Below, piece after piece: positions 24,884-31,924 of a stretch of DNA of 32,124 nt. A program made the position numbers and the translations under genes. A model generated the notes under the pieces. It did no database searches. It had not been told where the DNA came from and saw only the letters and a list, made by a program, of their open reading frames with translations. Location: assembly GCA_041650175.1 (NCBI GenBank), contig JBAZLS010000010.1:1-32124 (forward strand). The letters are read 5' to 3'. Position 1 is the first letter of the stretch. Each line of letters opens with the position of its first letter. The stretch comes from Minisyncoccus sp041650175 (GTDB lineage Bacteria; Patescibacteriota; Minisyncoccia; Minisyncoccales; Minisyncoccaceae).

Positions 24884-25462
24884 ATGAAGAAAAAAAAGAT
24901 ACAGTTATATATTATTGCTTGTGTGGCCTTATTAAGTTTGGCATTGTTAGTTTTTTTAATATTTCAAATGCAAATGAAAAATATTGAACAGGAAAAGACT
25001 AATTCATTATTGCAAGAAAAGATAGCTGCTATTGAAAGAACCAATAGAACCGAACCGATATTCAAGCAAGTAGAAGATGTTGCTCCAAAGGAATATCTTA
25101 TTGAAAATCTTCCATTAAATAAGGAATATATTGGGAAGTGGGAGAGGGTATCAATTACTATAAATGGCGAACAAGAAAAGTTTTCTGCTGCAACACTTGA
25201 AATCACGGATGGGACTTTTATCAAGACTACTAATTGTATTATTTCTGGAGCATTATCTGTTTCTGAAGATAAAATGATTATGAGTGTGGAAAGGGATGAT
25301 TGTAAAGAAGGAAAAAATAATTTTACTAGCGATTATAAGGTTTCTTCTGACAAAAATGGCCTAATGCTTTCGATCAGTGATTCTGAATATGAGATAATAG
25401 AGGGCTATAGAAGGATTCTGACTCCTGTATCTGAAGAAAAAACTGATTTAAATAATAAATAA
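24884..25462 (+). CDS. Membrane-anchored extracytoplasmic protein, function unknown
   Basis: A 192-residue protein. Residues 8-30 form a signal anchor (IIACVALLSLALLVFLIFQ). A short coiled stretch (MKNIEQEKTNSLLQEKIAAI) comes next. A beta-rich domain follows at about 85-180 (IGKWERVSITINGEQEKF ... LEITDGTFIKTTNCIISG ... YEIIEGYRRI), with two Cys (about 120 and 146) that could bond. The GKWE opening and repeated strands look lipocalin-like, but I cannot confirm a family. It lies between the alpha-2-macroglobulin gene and the Kazal-chagasin gene, 24 bases from the latter, and so is probably co-transcribed with it. Confidence 0.68.
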   Translation: MKKKKIQLYIIACVALLSLALLVFLIFQMQMKNIEQEKTNSLLQEKIAAIERTNRTEPIFKQVEDVAPKEYLIENLPLNKEYIGKWERVSITINGEQEKFSAATLEITDGTFIKTTNCIISGALSVSEDKMIMSVERDDCKEGKNNFTSDYKVSSDKNGLMLSISDSEYEIIEGYRRILTPVSEEKTDLNNK

Positions 25463-25486
25463 TAAATTATAAATAATAAAAATATT

Positions 25487-26566
25487 ATGAAAAAATGTAT
25501 AGCATTTTTAATATTACCATTGCTTTTATTTTTTAATTCTGTTTTTGCTACAACCGAAACCAGTGTTAATGATTTAATTTATCTTGATAGTATTAATGTG
25601 AGTGCTGTTTTAAATACTTCAGGAAATGTTGATATAAAATGGTCTTCTTATACCCAAGGAGGAAATTTTTCTTATTATAAAGTAGTACGTTCGCAGACAA
25701 ACAGCAGCCCTGTTTATCCTGATGATGGATATATTTATTACTCTTCTGACTTGAATGTTCTTTCTTATAGCGATACAAATGTTCCTCAGGGGGTAAGTTA
25801 TTATAGAGTTTGCCAAGTTGATGCATCAAAAAGGTATTGCTCGAAAAATGTCATTAAAATAGTTAAAGGATCGGATAATGTAATAAAAGATAGTGTCGTC
25901 TGTACAATGGAATATGCTCCGGTCTGTGGAAACGATTTTAAGACATATAGCAATAAATGTATAGCGAAAGCTGCTAATGTTACAATCAAATATGATGGAG
26001 AATGTAAAAAAGCTGAAATAAGCGAAATTGTCTGTGAAAGTGATACTATTTGCAAAGTAAAAATAGGAGATTCTTTTATAATAAGATTGAATGAAAATCC
26101 AAGCACTGGATATCAATGGTCAAACAATTATGATAGTACAATATTAAAGCTTGAGACAAAAAATGAAAGTAATGCTTGTAATGGAAATGCAGTTGGTTGT
26201 CCCAATAGTGTTTCTTATAAATTTACTGCGCTTGCTATCGGCGATGCAAAAATAATTTTTACTTATGCACGATCTTGGGAGAGTGCAGAACCTGCTGAAA
26301 AGAGAATTTATAATATAGTAATTGTTGAAAAAGATAATGCAACTTTATGTGATGATATTGCAAGTTATGTTTGCGGAAGCGATGGAAAGACTTATAAGAA
26401 TGAGTGTTTAGCTAAAGTTGCTAATGTAAAAGTTAAATATAGCGGTGAATGTAAAGGGCAATCTAGTTATTCAAACGATTCTCTTAAAGGGATGAGCCGT
26501 GATGAATTATTAAAGATTTTGATAATGTTATTACAAGTTTTAATTTCGAAGGGACAAGGAATTTAA
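25487..26566 (+). CDS. Secreted Kazal-chagasin-Kazal protease inhibitor
   Basis: A 359-residue exported protein. It has a signal peptide (1-21, ending SVFA), then a fibronectin III-like domain (about 30-128). Kazal domain 1 (139-173) has four Cys and the pattern CTMEYAPVCGNDFKTYSNKC. A chagasin/I42-like domain (about 182-282) has the loops NPSTGYQW (204-211) and ARSWESAEPAEKR, which match the NPTTGY and RPW loops that plug papain-type active sites. Kazal domain 2 (288-322) reads CGSDGKTYKNEC. The tail includes an amphipathic helix (about 338-355). Kazal domains inhibit serine proteases and chagasin inhibits cysteine proteases, so one chain could block both. Position just after an alpha-2-macroglobulin supports a protective role. 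Domain calls are confident; inhibitory activity is inferred. Confidence 0.88.
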   Translation: MKKCIAFLILPLLLFFNSVFATTETSVNDLIYLDSINVSAVLNTSGNVDIKWSSYTQGGNFSYYKVVRSQTNSSPVYPDDGYIYYSSDLNVLSYSDTNVPQGVSYYRVCQVDASKRYCSKNVIKIVKGSDNVIKDSVVCTMEYAPVCGNDFKTYSNKCIAKAANVTIKYDGECKKAEISEIVCESDTICKVKIGDSFIIRLNENPSTGYQWSNNYDSTILKLETKNESNACNGNAVGCPNSVSYKFTALAIGDAKIIFTYARSWESAEPAEKRIYNIVIVEKDNATLCDDIASYVCGSDGKTYKNECLAKVANVKVKYSGECKGQSSYSNDSLKGMSRDELLKILIMLLQVLISKGQGI

Positions 26567-26572
26567 TTAACG

Positions 26573-26598
26573 AAAGGCATCTTTTTACGATGCTTTTT
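26573..26598 (+). terminator. Terminator after the Kazal-chagasin gene
   Basis: Arms AAAGGCATC (26573-26581) and GATGCTTTT (26589-26597) with one G-T pair and a 7-base loop, ending in a T run. Confidence 0.78.
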
Positions 26599-26656
26599 AA
26601 ATAAAGTAAATAAAGTAGTTTTAAATGGATATGTTAGGCTTGTCTAATATTTATTT

Positions 26657-26684
26657 TTGGCTTTTATATGCGATTTGTTATAAA
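26657..26684 (+). promoter_or_regulatory. Promoter for the second MacAB-type operon
   Basis: TTGGCT (26657-26662), 16 bases, TATAAA (26679-26684), with TGT before the -10 box. Predicted start is near 26691, giving a leader of about 70 nt. The ECF-type boxes of the first operon are not found here. Confidence 0.55.
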
Positions 26685-26760
26685 ATTTATTATTTTCCAA
26701 AGTGAATAGTAATATTGCTTAAAAAATGCAAAAAGGATAAGCTAGAATTAATAAAAACAT

Positions 26761-28356
26761 ATGAAATCAAAAAAAATAAAATTTAGTTTTAAGTCAAAAT
26801 GGTTCTGGATAATTACTATTATTATTGCAATAGTCCTAATAGTAATTTTTATCCCTAAAGGAGAAAAAGCGCCTAGTTATGAAACAACAAAAGTTGAAAA
26901 TGGAAAAATAGAACAAACAGTAGATGCAACTGGAAAAATAGAGTCTGCTGATAAAATATCCCTTAATTTTCAAATGAGTGGTAATATAAGCAGGAAAAAC
27001 GTTAAAGAAGGAGATAAAGTTTTTGCTGGCCAATTATTAGCAAGTTTATCTTCTTTGGAATTAGATGCTACTGTTGCTCAAGCGCAAGCTTCTTTAAATC
27101 AGAAATTGGCTGGTTCTACTGTAGAACAAATAGATATTGTTCAGAAGCAAGTTGATTCGGCTAAGGTTGCTTATGAAAAAGCTAAAGCTTCACTCAATGA
27201 TGTGGTAACGCTAGGAGAGACAAGTCTAAATTCTAAGTATAGTTATGCACTAACTTCTTTAAATGATGTAAATTTAAAAATTTATAATACTTTTACTTCA
27301 ATAACATCAATTAGAGATAATTATTTTAATGGTTCTGATCAACAAGGGTTAATAGTTCAAAGTGCAGTAACATATAAAATTGGCGCAAGTATGGATGCAA
27401 TTAATGTTTTAGTTGATAACACTAAGAGTGGAGATAGGTCTAGTATTGATAATGCAATTGTTGATGTTATTGTTTCGTTAGATAAGGTTTATAATGGATT
27501 GAATGAAATAAGGAATGCTTGCGATAATGGTGGAATGGATATTCCTGATAGTGTAATGACAGCTATTGATTCTCAAAAATCTATTGTTAGTGCATTAAAA
27601 GCTTCTATAGTGGCTTTGCAAAGTGAAATCAATTCGCTAAAAGTCCAGAACGTAGGAGATAAGAATAATGCTGAAGCAGCAATTGAATCTGCAAAGGCTA
27701 ATCTTGACATACAGGAATCTAGTTTGAAGTCAATTAAGGCTGGTCCAAGAGAAGTTGATGTTGCTTATTATGAGGCTGTTTTGAATCAAGCGAAAGCAAA
27801 TAGAGCTAAAGCTTTTCTTTATGCTCCAATTTCTGGAATAGTTTCTAAAGTAAATAAAGATGTTGGAGAATTAGTAAGCATAGGAGATGTTTTTATTGAA
27901 TTGATATCGCCTCATTATGAAATAAAAATTGATATTCCTGAAACAGATGTTGTAAAAGTGCAAGTAGCGGATGAAGTAGAAATAACTTTCGATGCTCTTG
28001 GTAGCGATGTAAAATTTAAGGGGCATGTTATGACAATAGAACCTTCTTCAACTGAAATTCAAGATGTTGTTTATTATAAGGTAAGAATTAGTTTAGAAAA
28101 TAGTGATGAAAGAGTAAAGCCTGGAATGACTGCTAATGTATTAATTAATACTGATAAGAAAGAAAATGTTCTTTATATACCATATCGAGCAGTGTTAAGC
28201 GATATTAAGGAGGGGAGGAAATATGTAAAAGTTTTAAATGGTGGACAGGTATTGGAGAAAGATGTTGTTCTTGGAATAAAGGGAGATGGAGGATTTGTTG
28301 AAATCTTGTCGGGATTAAATCAGGGTGAAGAAGTGATTTTAAAAACTAATAAGTAG
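26761..28356 (+). CDS. MacA-like adaptor (HlyD family) of the second ABC system
   Basis: A 531-residue adaptor. It has a membrane anchor (about 13-33), a first lipoyl half (about 62-100, FQMSGNISRKNVKEGDKV), long helical arms, and a second lipoyl half (about 350-382, YAPISGIVSKVNKDVGELV). A beta-barrel domain and the closing domain follow (VKPGMTANVLI, VLYIPYRAVL). As in the first operon's adaptor, extra helical sequence (about 165-290) lies inside the alpha-hairpin where a TolC-docking tip would be, with N-rich loops (NYFNGSDQQG). The two adaptors share layout but differ clearly in sequence, so this is not a recent duplication. ATPase and two permease genes follow in one operon. Confidence 0.86.
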   Translation: MKSKKIKFSFKSKWFWIITIIIAIVLIVIFIPKGEKAPSYETTKVENGKIEQTVDATGKIESADKISLNFQMSGNISRKNVKEGDKVFAGQLLASLSSLELDATVAQAQASLNQKLAGSTVEQIDIVQKQVDSAKVAYEKAKASLNDVVTLGETSLNSKYSYALTSLNDVNLKIYNTFTSITSIRDNYFNGSDQQGLIVQSAVTYKIGASMDAINVLVDNTKSGDRSSIDNAIVDVIVSLDKVYNGLNEIRNACDNGGMDIPDSVMTAIDSQKSIVSALKASIVALQSEINSLKVQNVGDKNNAEAAIESAKANLDIQESSLKSIKAGPREVDVAYYEAVLNQAKANRAKAFLYAPISGIVSKVNKDVGELVSIGDVFIELISPHYEIKIDIPETDVVKVQVADEVEITFDALGSDVKFKGHVMTIEPSSTEIQDVVYYKVRISLENSDERVKPGMTANVLINTDKKENVLYIPYRAVLSDIKEGRKYVKVLNGGQVLEKDVVLGIKGDGGFVEILSGLNQGEEVILKTNK

Positions 28357-28361
28357 TACGC

Positions 28362-29081
28362 ATGTTAATTTCAGTTAAAAATTTAAAAAAAGAATTCAAA
28401 GATGGAGAACTTACAACAGAAGTTTTGAAAGGGATTAGTTTTGATATTAAGAAGGGGGAATTTGTTTCTATTATGGGTCCGAGCGGTTCTGGAAAGTCAA
28501 CATTAATGCATATTCTTGGCTTTCTTGATAAGCTAAGTTTTGGAAATTATTTTTTTGAGGATAATGACGTCAGTAATCTTTCTGATTTTGAATTAGCAAG
28601 GATGAGGAATCAAAAAGTTGGTTTTGTTTTTCAGTCTTTTAATCTTTTGAATAGAATGACTGTTCTTGAAAATGTCATGCTTCCTTTGGTTTATTCTAAG
28701 GGATTTGAAGGAAAAAAAGAAGAAAGAGCAAAAGAAATATTAGATCAAATGGGGCTTTCTCATAGATTAGATTATCTTCCAAATAGTATTTCAGGAGGAG
28801 AAAAACAAAGAGTGGCAATTGCGCGTGCATTAGTCAATAATCCAGAAGTTATTTTTGCTGATGAACCAACAGGAAATCTAGATTCAAAGTCTGGTTTTCA
28901 AGTAATAAAAACGTTGGAAAAGCTTAATGATGATGGTAATACAATTATTTTAGTTACCCATGAACGTATCACTGCCGAATATGCTGATAGAATAATTAAT
29001 ATTAAAGATGGATTTATTGTGGATGATTCTTTAGTAGTAAAAAGACAACGTGTTGCAGAAAATCAAGAATTAATTAAATAA
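28362..29081 (+). CDS. MacB/LolD-type ABC transporter ATPase of the second system
   Basis: A 239-residue nucleotide-binding subunit with intact Walker A GPSGSGKST (39-47), Q-loop FVFQSFNLL, signature ISGGEKQR, Walker B VIFADEPTGNLD and switch His in VTHE. It resembles the ATPase of the first operon but carries a longer C-terminal tail (VVKRQRVAENQELIK). It lies five bases after the adaptor and three before the first permease gene. A single ATPase gene with two permease genes suggests a heterodimeric permease bound by two copies of this subunit. Confidence 0.94.
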   Translation: MLISVKNLKKEFKDGELTTEVLKGISFDIKKGEFVSIMGPSGSGKSTLMHILGFLDKLSFGNYFFEDNDVSNLSDFELARMRNQKVGFVFQSFNLLNRMTVLENVMLPLVYSKGFEGKKEERAKEILDQMGLSHRLDYLPNSISGGEKQRVAIARALVNNPEVIFADEPTGNLDSKSGFQVIKTLEKLNDDGNTIILVTHERITAEYADRIINIKDGFIVDDSLVVKRQRVAENQELIK

Positions 29082-29084
29082 AGT

Positions 29085-30320
29085 ATGGATTTTCGTGATT
29101 CGATAGTAGCTGCTTTCCAAATGATTGCTAGGAGTAAAATGCAGTCGTTTTTGACTATGCTCGGAATTGTTATTGGTGTTATGGCAGTAATTATAGTGAT
29201 GTCGCTTGGTGCAAGCGCTCAAGAATTTATTTTGGGGCAGGTAAAAGGTTATGGTTCTAATATGGTAGCTATTGTTCCTGGCGTACCTAGTTCGGGTGCT
29301 CCTGCAGCTGCATTTGGCATAGTTGCCACCAGTTTAAAAAATAGGGACGCAGAAAGTATTATTAATTCTAATAATCCAAACATAGAGGGAGTTTCTGCGT
29401 ATGTCAGAGGAAGTGATGTTATAAATTGGGAGGATAAAAGTGTTAGTACTACTTTTTATGGAACGACGGCAAGTTATACAGAAATAGAAAATAGCACAGT
29501 CGAAAAAGGAAGATTTTTTTCTAAAGATGAAGAACTTTCTAATGCAATGGTTGTTGTTTTAGGAAGCAAAGTTGCAAATGAACTTTTTGAGGATAATAAT
29601 CCTTTGGGACAGAAAATAAAAATTAGAAAATCTAATTTTACTATTATTGGAGTTTTAAAATCAAAAGGGGGTAATTTTATACAAAATCAAGATGAAGAAA
29701 TTTTTGTTCCTATAAAAACTGCTCAGAATGTTTTGCTTGGAATAAATTATTTAGATTTTATAAGATTAAGAGTTGATACGACTGAGAATATAGATAAAGT
29801 AAAAGATGAGGTAACGGCAATTTTACGGGAAAATCATAATATTGATAATCCGGAAGATGATGATTTTATGATTCGTTCAGTTGGACAAGCCCTTGAAATG
29901 ATTTCTTCGGTTACTGATATCCTTAAGTTTTTCTTGGTTGCTGTTTCGGCAATTTCGTTAATTGTCGGCGGTTTTGGCATTATGAATATAATGCTTGCGA
30001 TAGTCCAAGAAAGAATAAAAGAGATCGGACTCAGGAAAGCTTTGGGTGCAACGCGATTTGATATCGTTTGGCAATTCTTAATTGAAACCATAGCGATTAC
30101 TTTTGTCAGTGGAATTATTGGAATAATCATTGGTGTCTCTATTTCATTCATTGCGGCCCAGGTAATAAATGCTTTGGGATATAGCTGGACTTTTGTTGTT
30201 TCTTATGATGGAATTATTCTTGGATGTTTCGTTTCGATTTGTATTGGGCTTATATTTGGGATTGTTCCAGCTTTACGTGCTAGTAAATTAGATCCTATTG
30301 AAGCATTAAGATATGAATAA
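29085..30320 (+). CDS. MacB-type (FtsX-domain) ABC permease, first of a pair
   Basis: A 411-residue permease with helix 1 (about 20-42, FLTMLGIVIGVMAVIIVMSL), a MacB_PCD extracytoplasmic domain (about 45-280), and three C-terminal helices from about 285. It has the ATPase-contact motif MLAIVQERIKEIGLRKALGA and the terminal ALRASKLDPIEALRYE. The extracytoplasmic domain holds a small A/P/G-rich segment (GVPSSGAPAAAFG). Its stop overlaps the next permease gene by 8 bases, so the two are translationally coupled and probably made in equal amounts. Confidence 0.93.
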   Translation: MDFRDSIVAAFQMIARSKMQSFLTMLGIVIGVMAVIIVMSLGASAQEFILGQVKGYGSNMVAIVPGVPSSGAPAAAFGIVATSLKNRDAESIINSNNPNIEGVSAYVRGSDVINWEDKSVSTTFYGTTASYTEIENSTVEKGRFFSKDEELSNAMVVVLGSKVANELFEDNNPLGQKIKIRKSNFTIIGVLKSKGGNFIQNQDEEIFVPIKTAQNVLLGINYLDFIRLRVDTTENIDKVKDEVTAILRENHNIDNPEDDDFMIRSVGQALEMISSVTDILKFFLVAVSAISLIVGGFGIMNIMLAIVQERIKEIGLRKALGATRFDIVWQFLIETIAITFVSGIIGIIIGVSISFIAAQVINALGYSWTFVVSYDGIILGCFVSICIGLIFGIVPALRASKLDPIEALRYE

Positions 30321-31545
30321 TTTTTTGAAATATTTTGTAATAGCTTTTGATAATTTAAAAAGACAAAAACTGCGTACTTTTTTGACTGTTTTTGCTATGG
30401 CAATAGGAATAGCTTCTCTTGTAGTAATGATTACTGCCAGTGAGAATTTAAAGAATTCAGTAATGAGCCAGCTTGATATTTATAGTCCTAATTCTATAAA
30501 TATTGAAGTGAGAATTCCTGGAAAAAAAGCTGAATCTTCGGCATCAGGAGTAAATATTACTACTTTTAAAAATTCTGATGTTGATGAAATCAGAAAAGTT
30601 CCTAATGTTGATGAGGTTTATAGCTATGTAACTGCACAAGCGGTTATTAAATATAATAGCGAAAAAGATACAGTCATAATTTTTGGATATGGGGCTGAGG
30701 CAGGAGAAGTTGAAAAAATGGATTTTGAATCAGGTGGTTTTTATACAGTTGATGAAGAAAATTCTTTATCTTCGGTAGTAGTATTGGGGAGTAAAATCAA
30801 GGATCAATTATTTGGTGATAATGAGGCTGTTGGAGAAGTGGTATATATTAAAGGAAAGCCTTATAAGGTTACTGGAGTGATGAAAACAAAAGGAGGAGGG
30901 TTTGGTATAGATATGGATAAGCTTATTTATATCCCTTCAAAAGTTGTACAGAAGAAAATATTAGGTACTGATTATGTAATGGGAGTAATGGCAATGACCA
31001 TAGATGCTAAAAAAATTAATCAAACAAAAGATGATTTGATTGCTATGATGAGAGATAGACATGATATTGAAGGAGAAGGGAAAGATGATTTTGAAGTAAT
31101 GACAATGGAAGAAGCTAGAACGATGGTTGATACTGTTCTTTCTGGTATAACTTTTTTGTTAATGGCTTTAATTGCAATATCACTTATTGTTGCTGGAGTG
31201 GGAATTACTAATATTATGTATGTAACTGTAGTGGAAAGAACGTTTGAAATCGGACTTCGTATGGCTATCGGGGCAGAAAAAAAAGATATACTTTGGCAGT
31301 TTATTGCTGAAGCATTGGTGCTTACTTTTATGGGAGGCGTACTTGGGTTAATTGCTGGAGCAGGAATATGTTATTTTGTTTATTATCTTGCGGTGGTATT
31401 CGGATTTTCGTGGTCTCCTAGTATTCCATTGTGGACTTTTGGTTTTTCTATTGTTTTTTCTGGTCTTGTTGGATTATTTTTTGGAGTTTATCCTGCGAAG
31501 AAGGCCTCGAATCTTAATCCGATAGAAGCAATAAGAAGGGAATAA
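30313..31545 (+). CDS. MacB-type (FtsX-domain) ABC permease, second of a pair
   Basis: A 410-residue permease with the same four-helix plan. Helix 1 is at about 20-40 (FLTVFAMAIGIASLVVMITA), the MacB_PCD domain at about 45-275, and the C-terminal helices begin near 278. The contact motif is MYVTVVERTFEIGLRMAIGA and the end is PAKKASNLNPIEAIRRE. It differs markedly from the preceding permease, so this is an old pair rather than a fresh duplicate. It has no Shine-Dalgarno sequence of its own and starts inside the end of the upstream gene. It most likely forms a heterodimer with that protein. No clear terminator follows immediately; the inverted repeats beginning at 31571 may stop transcription. 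Confidence 0.93.
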   Translation: MNNFLKYFVIAFDNLKRQKLRTFLTVFAMAIGIASLVVMITASENLKNSVMSQLDIYSPNSINIEVRIPGKKAESSASGVNITTFKNSDVDEIRKVPNVDEVYSYVTAQAVIKYNSEKDTVIIFGYGAEAGEVEKMDFESGGFYTVDEENSLSSVVVLGSKIKDQLFGDNEAVGEVVYIKGKPYKVTGVMKTKGGGFGIDMDKLIYIPSKVVQKKILGTDYVMGVMAMTIDAKKINQTKDDLIAMMRDRHDIEGEGKDDFEVMTMEEARTMVDTVLSGITFLLMALIAISLIVAGVGITNIMYVTVVERTFEIGLRMAIGAEKKDILWQFIAEALVLTFMGGVLGLIAGAGICYFVYYLAVVFGFSWSPSIPLWTFGFSIVFSGLVGLFFGVYPAKKASNLNPIEAIRRE

Positions 31546-31570
31546 GGATCGTGTAAAATTTAAATAGGTT

Positions 31571-31687
31571 CGCAATTATTTTTTTGATATTTCTTTTTCT
31601 CCGACATAAATTCTTTGCTAAGAATTTAACTGCTTGCTTCCAGTCAAAGCAAGAGGCGAAGAAAAAGAAATATCAAAACGAATTGCG
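31571..31687. repeat. Long inverted repeat enclosing two smaller hairpins
   Basis: Outer arms CGCAATT (31571-31577) and AATTGCG (31681-31687) are followed by perfect 18-bp arms: 31582-31599 pairs with 31661-31678 (GAAAAAGAAATATCAAAA). The 61 bases between them hold two more hairpins: AAATTCTT/AAGAATTT (31608-31627) and CTTGCTT/AAGCAAG (31633-31653). The whole forms a three-way junction. It may be a structured 3' end of the ABC operon or a miniature mobile element; no open frame or target duplication is evident. Confidence 0.75.
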
Positions 31688-31736
31688 TTGTTTATGAAAT
31701 TTTAATGTGCCAAAGGGTGAGAGTAGAGAAAATGGT

Positions 31737-31764
31737 AGATTGCTTCGCAATCTTTTTATTATTT
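31737..31764 (+). terminator. Terminator-like hairpin at the edge of the REP-like element
   Basis: Arms AGATTGC (31737-31743) and GCAATCT (31747-31753) with loop TTC, followed by TTTTATTATTTT. It could end transcription of the second ABC operon, about 190 bases past its last stop codon. Confidence 0.65.
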
Positions 31765-31874
31765 TGGCGAGGTCCTTGGCGAGGTCCGACCTCGTAACGA
31801 AGTTGGACCTTGATTGCCAAACGAAATGTCCCCACTGTCATTGCGAGTCCGCCAGCTGGCGGACGAAGCAATCT
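31737..31874. repeat. REP/MITE-like GC-rich intergenic element
   Basis: Terminal inverted repeats AGATTGCTTCG (31737-31747) and CGAAGCAATCT (31864-31874) bound an element much richer in G+C than its surroundings. Inside lie a tandem GGCGAGGTCC pair (near 31774-31795), CGAGGT/ACCTCG arms, and the perfect 18-base palindrome GTCCGCCAGCTGGCGGAC (31847-31864). The string TGTCATTGCGAG...GAAGCAATCT resembles dispersed intergenic repeats that I recall from many bacterial genomes, including CPR. Copy number cannot be judged from one window. Confidence 0.72.
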
Positions 31875-31889
31875 AAAAGTCTAATAAAG

Positions 31890-31917
31890 TTGTTTTTTAA
31901 GATTATTTTGGTACAAT
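31890..31917 (+). promoter_or_regulatory. Promoter for the pilin-like gene, predicted leaderless
   Basis: TTGTTT (31890-31895), 16 bases, TACAAT (31912-31917), with TGG before the -10 box. The predicted transcript start is near 31924, one base before the ATG. Confidence 0.6.
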
Positions 31918-31924
31918 ATTATTA

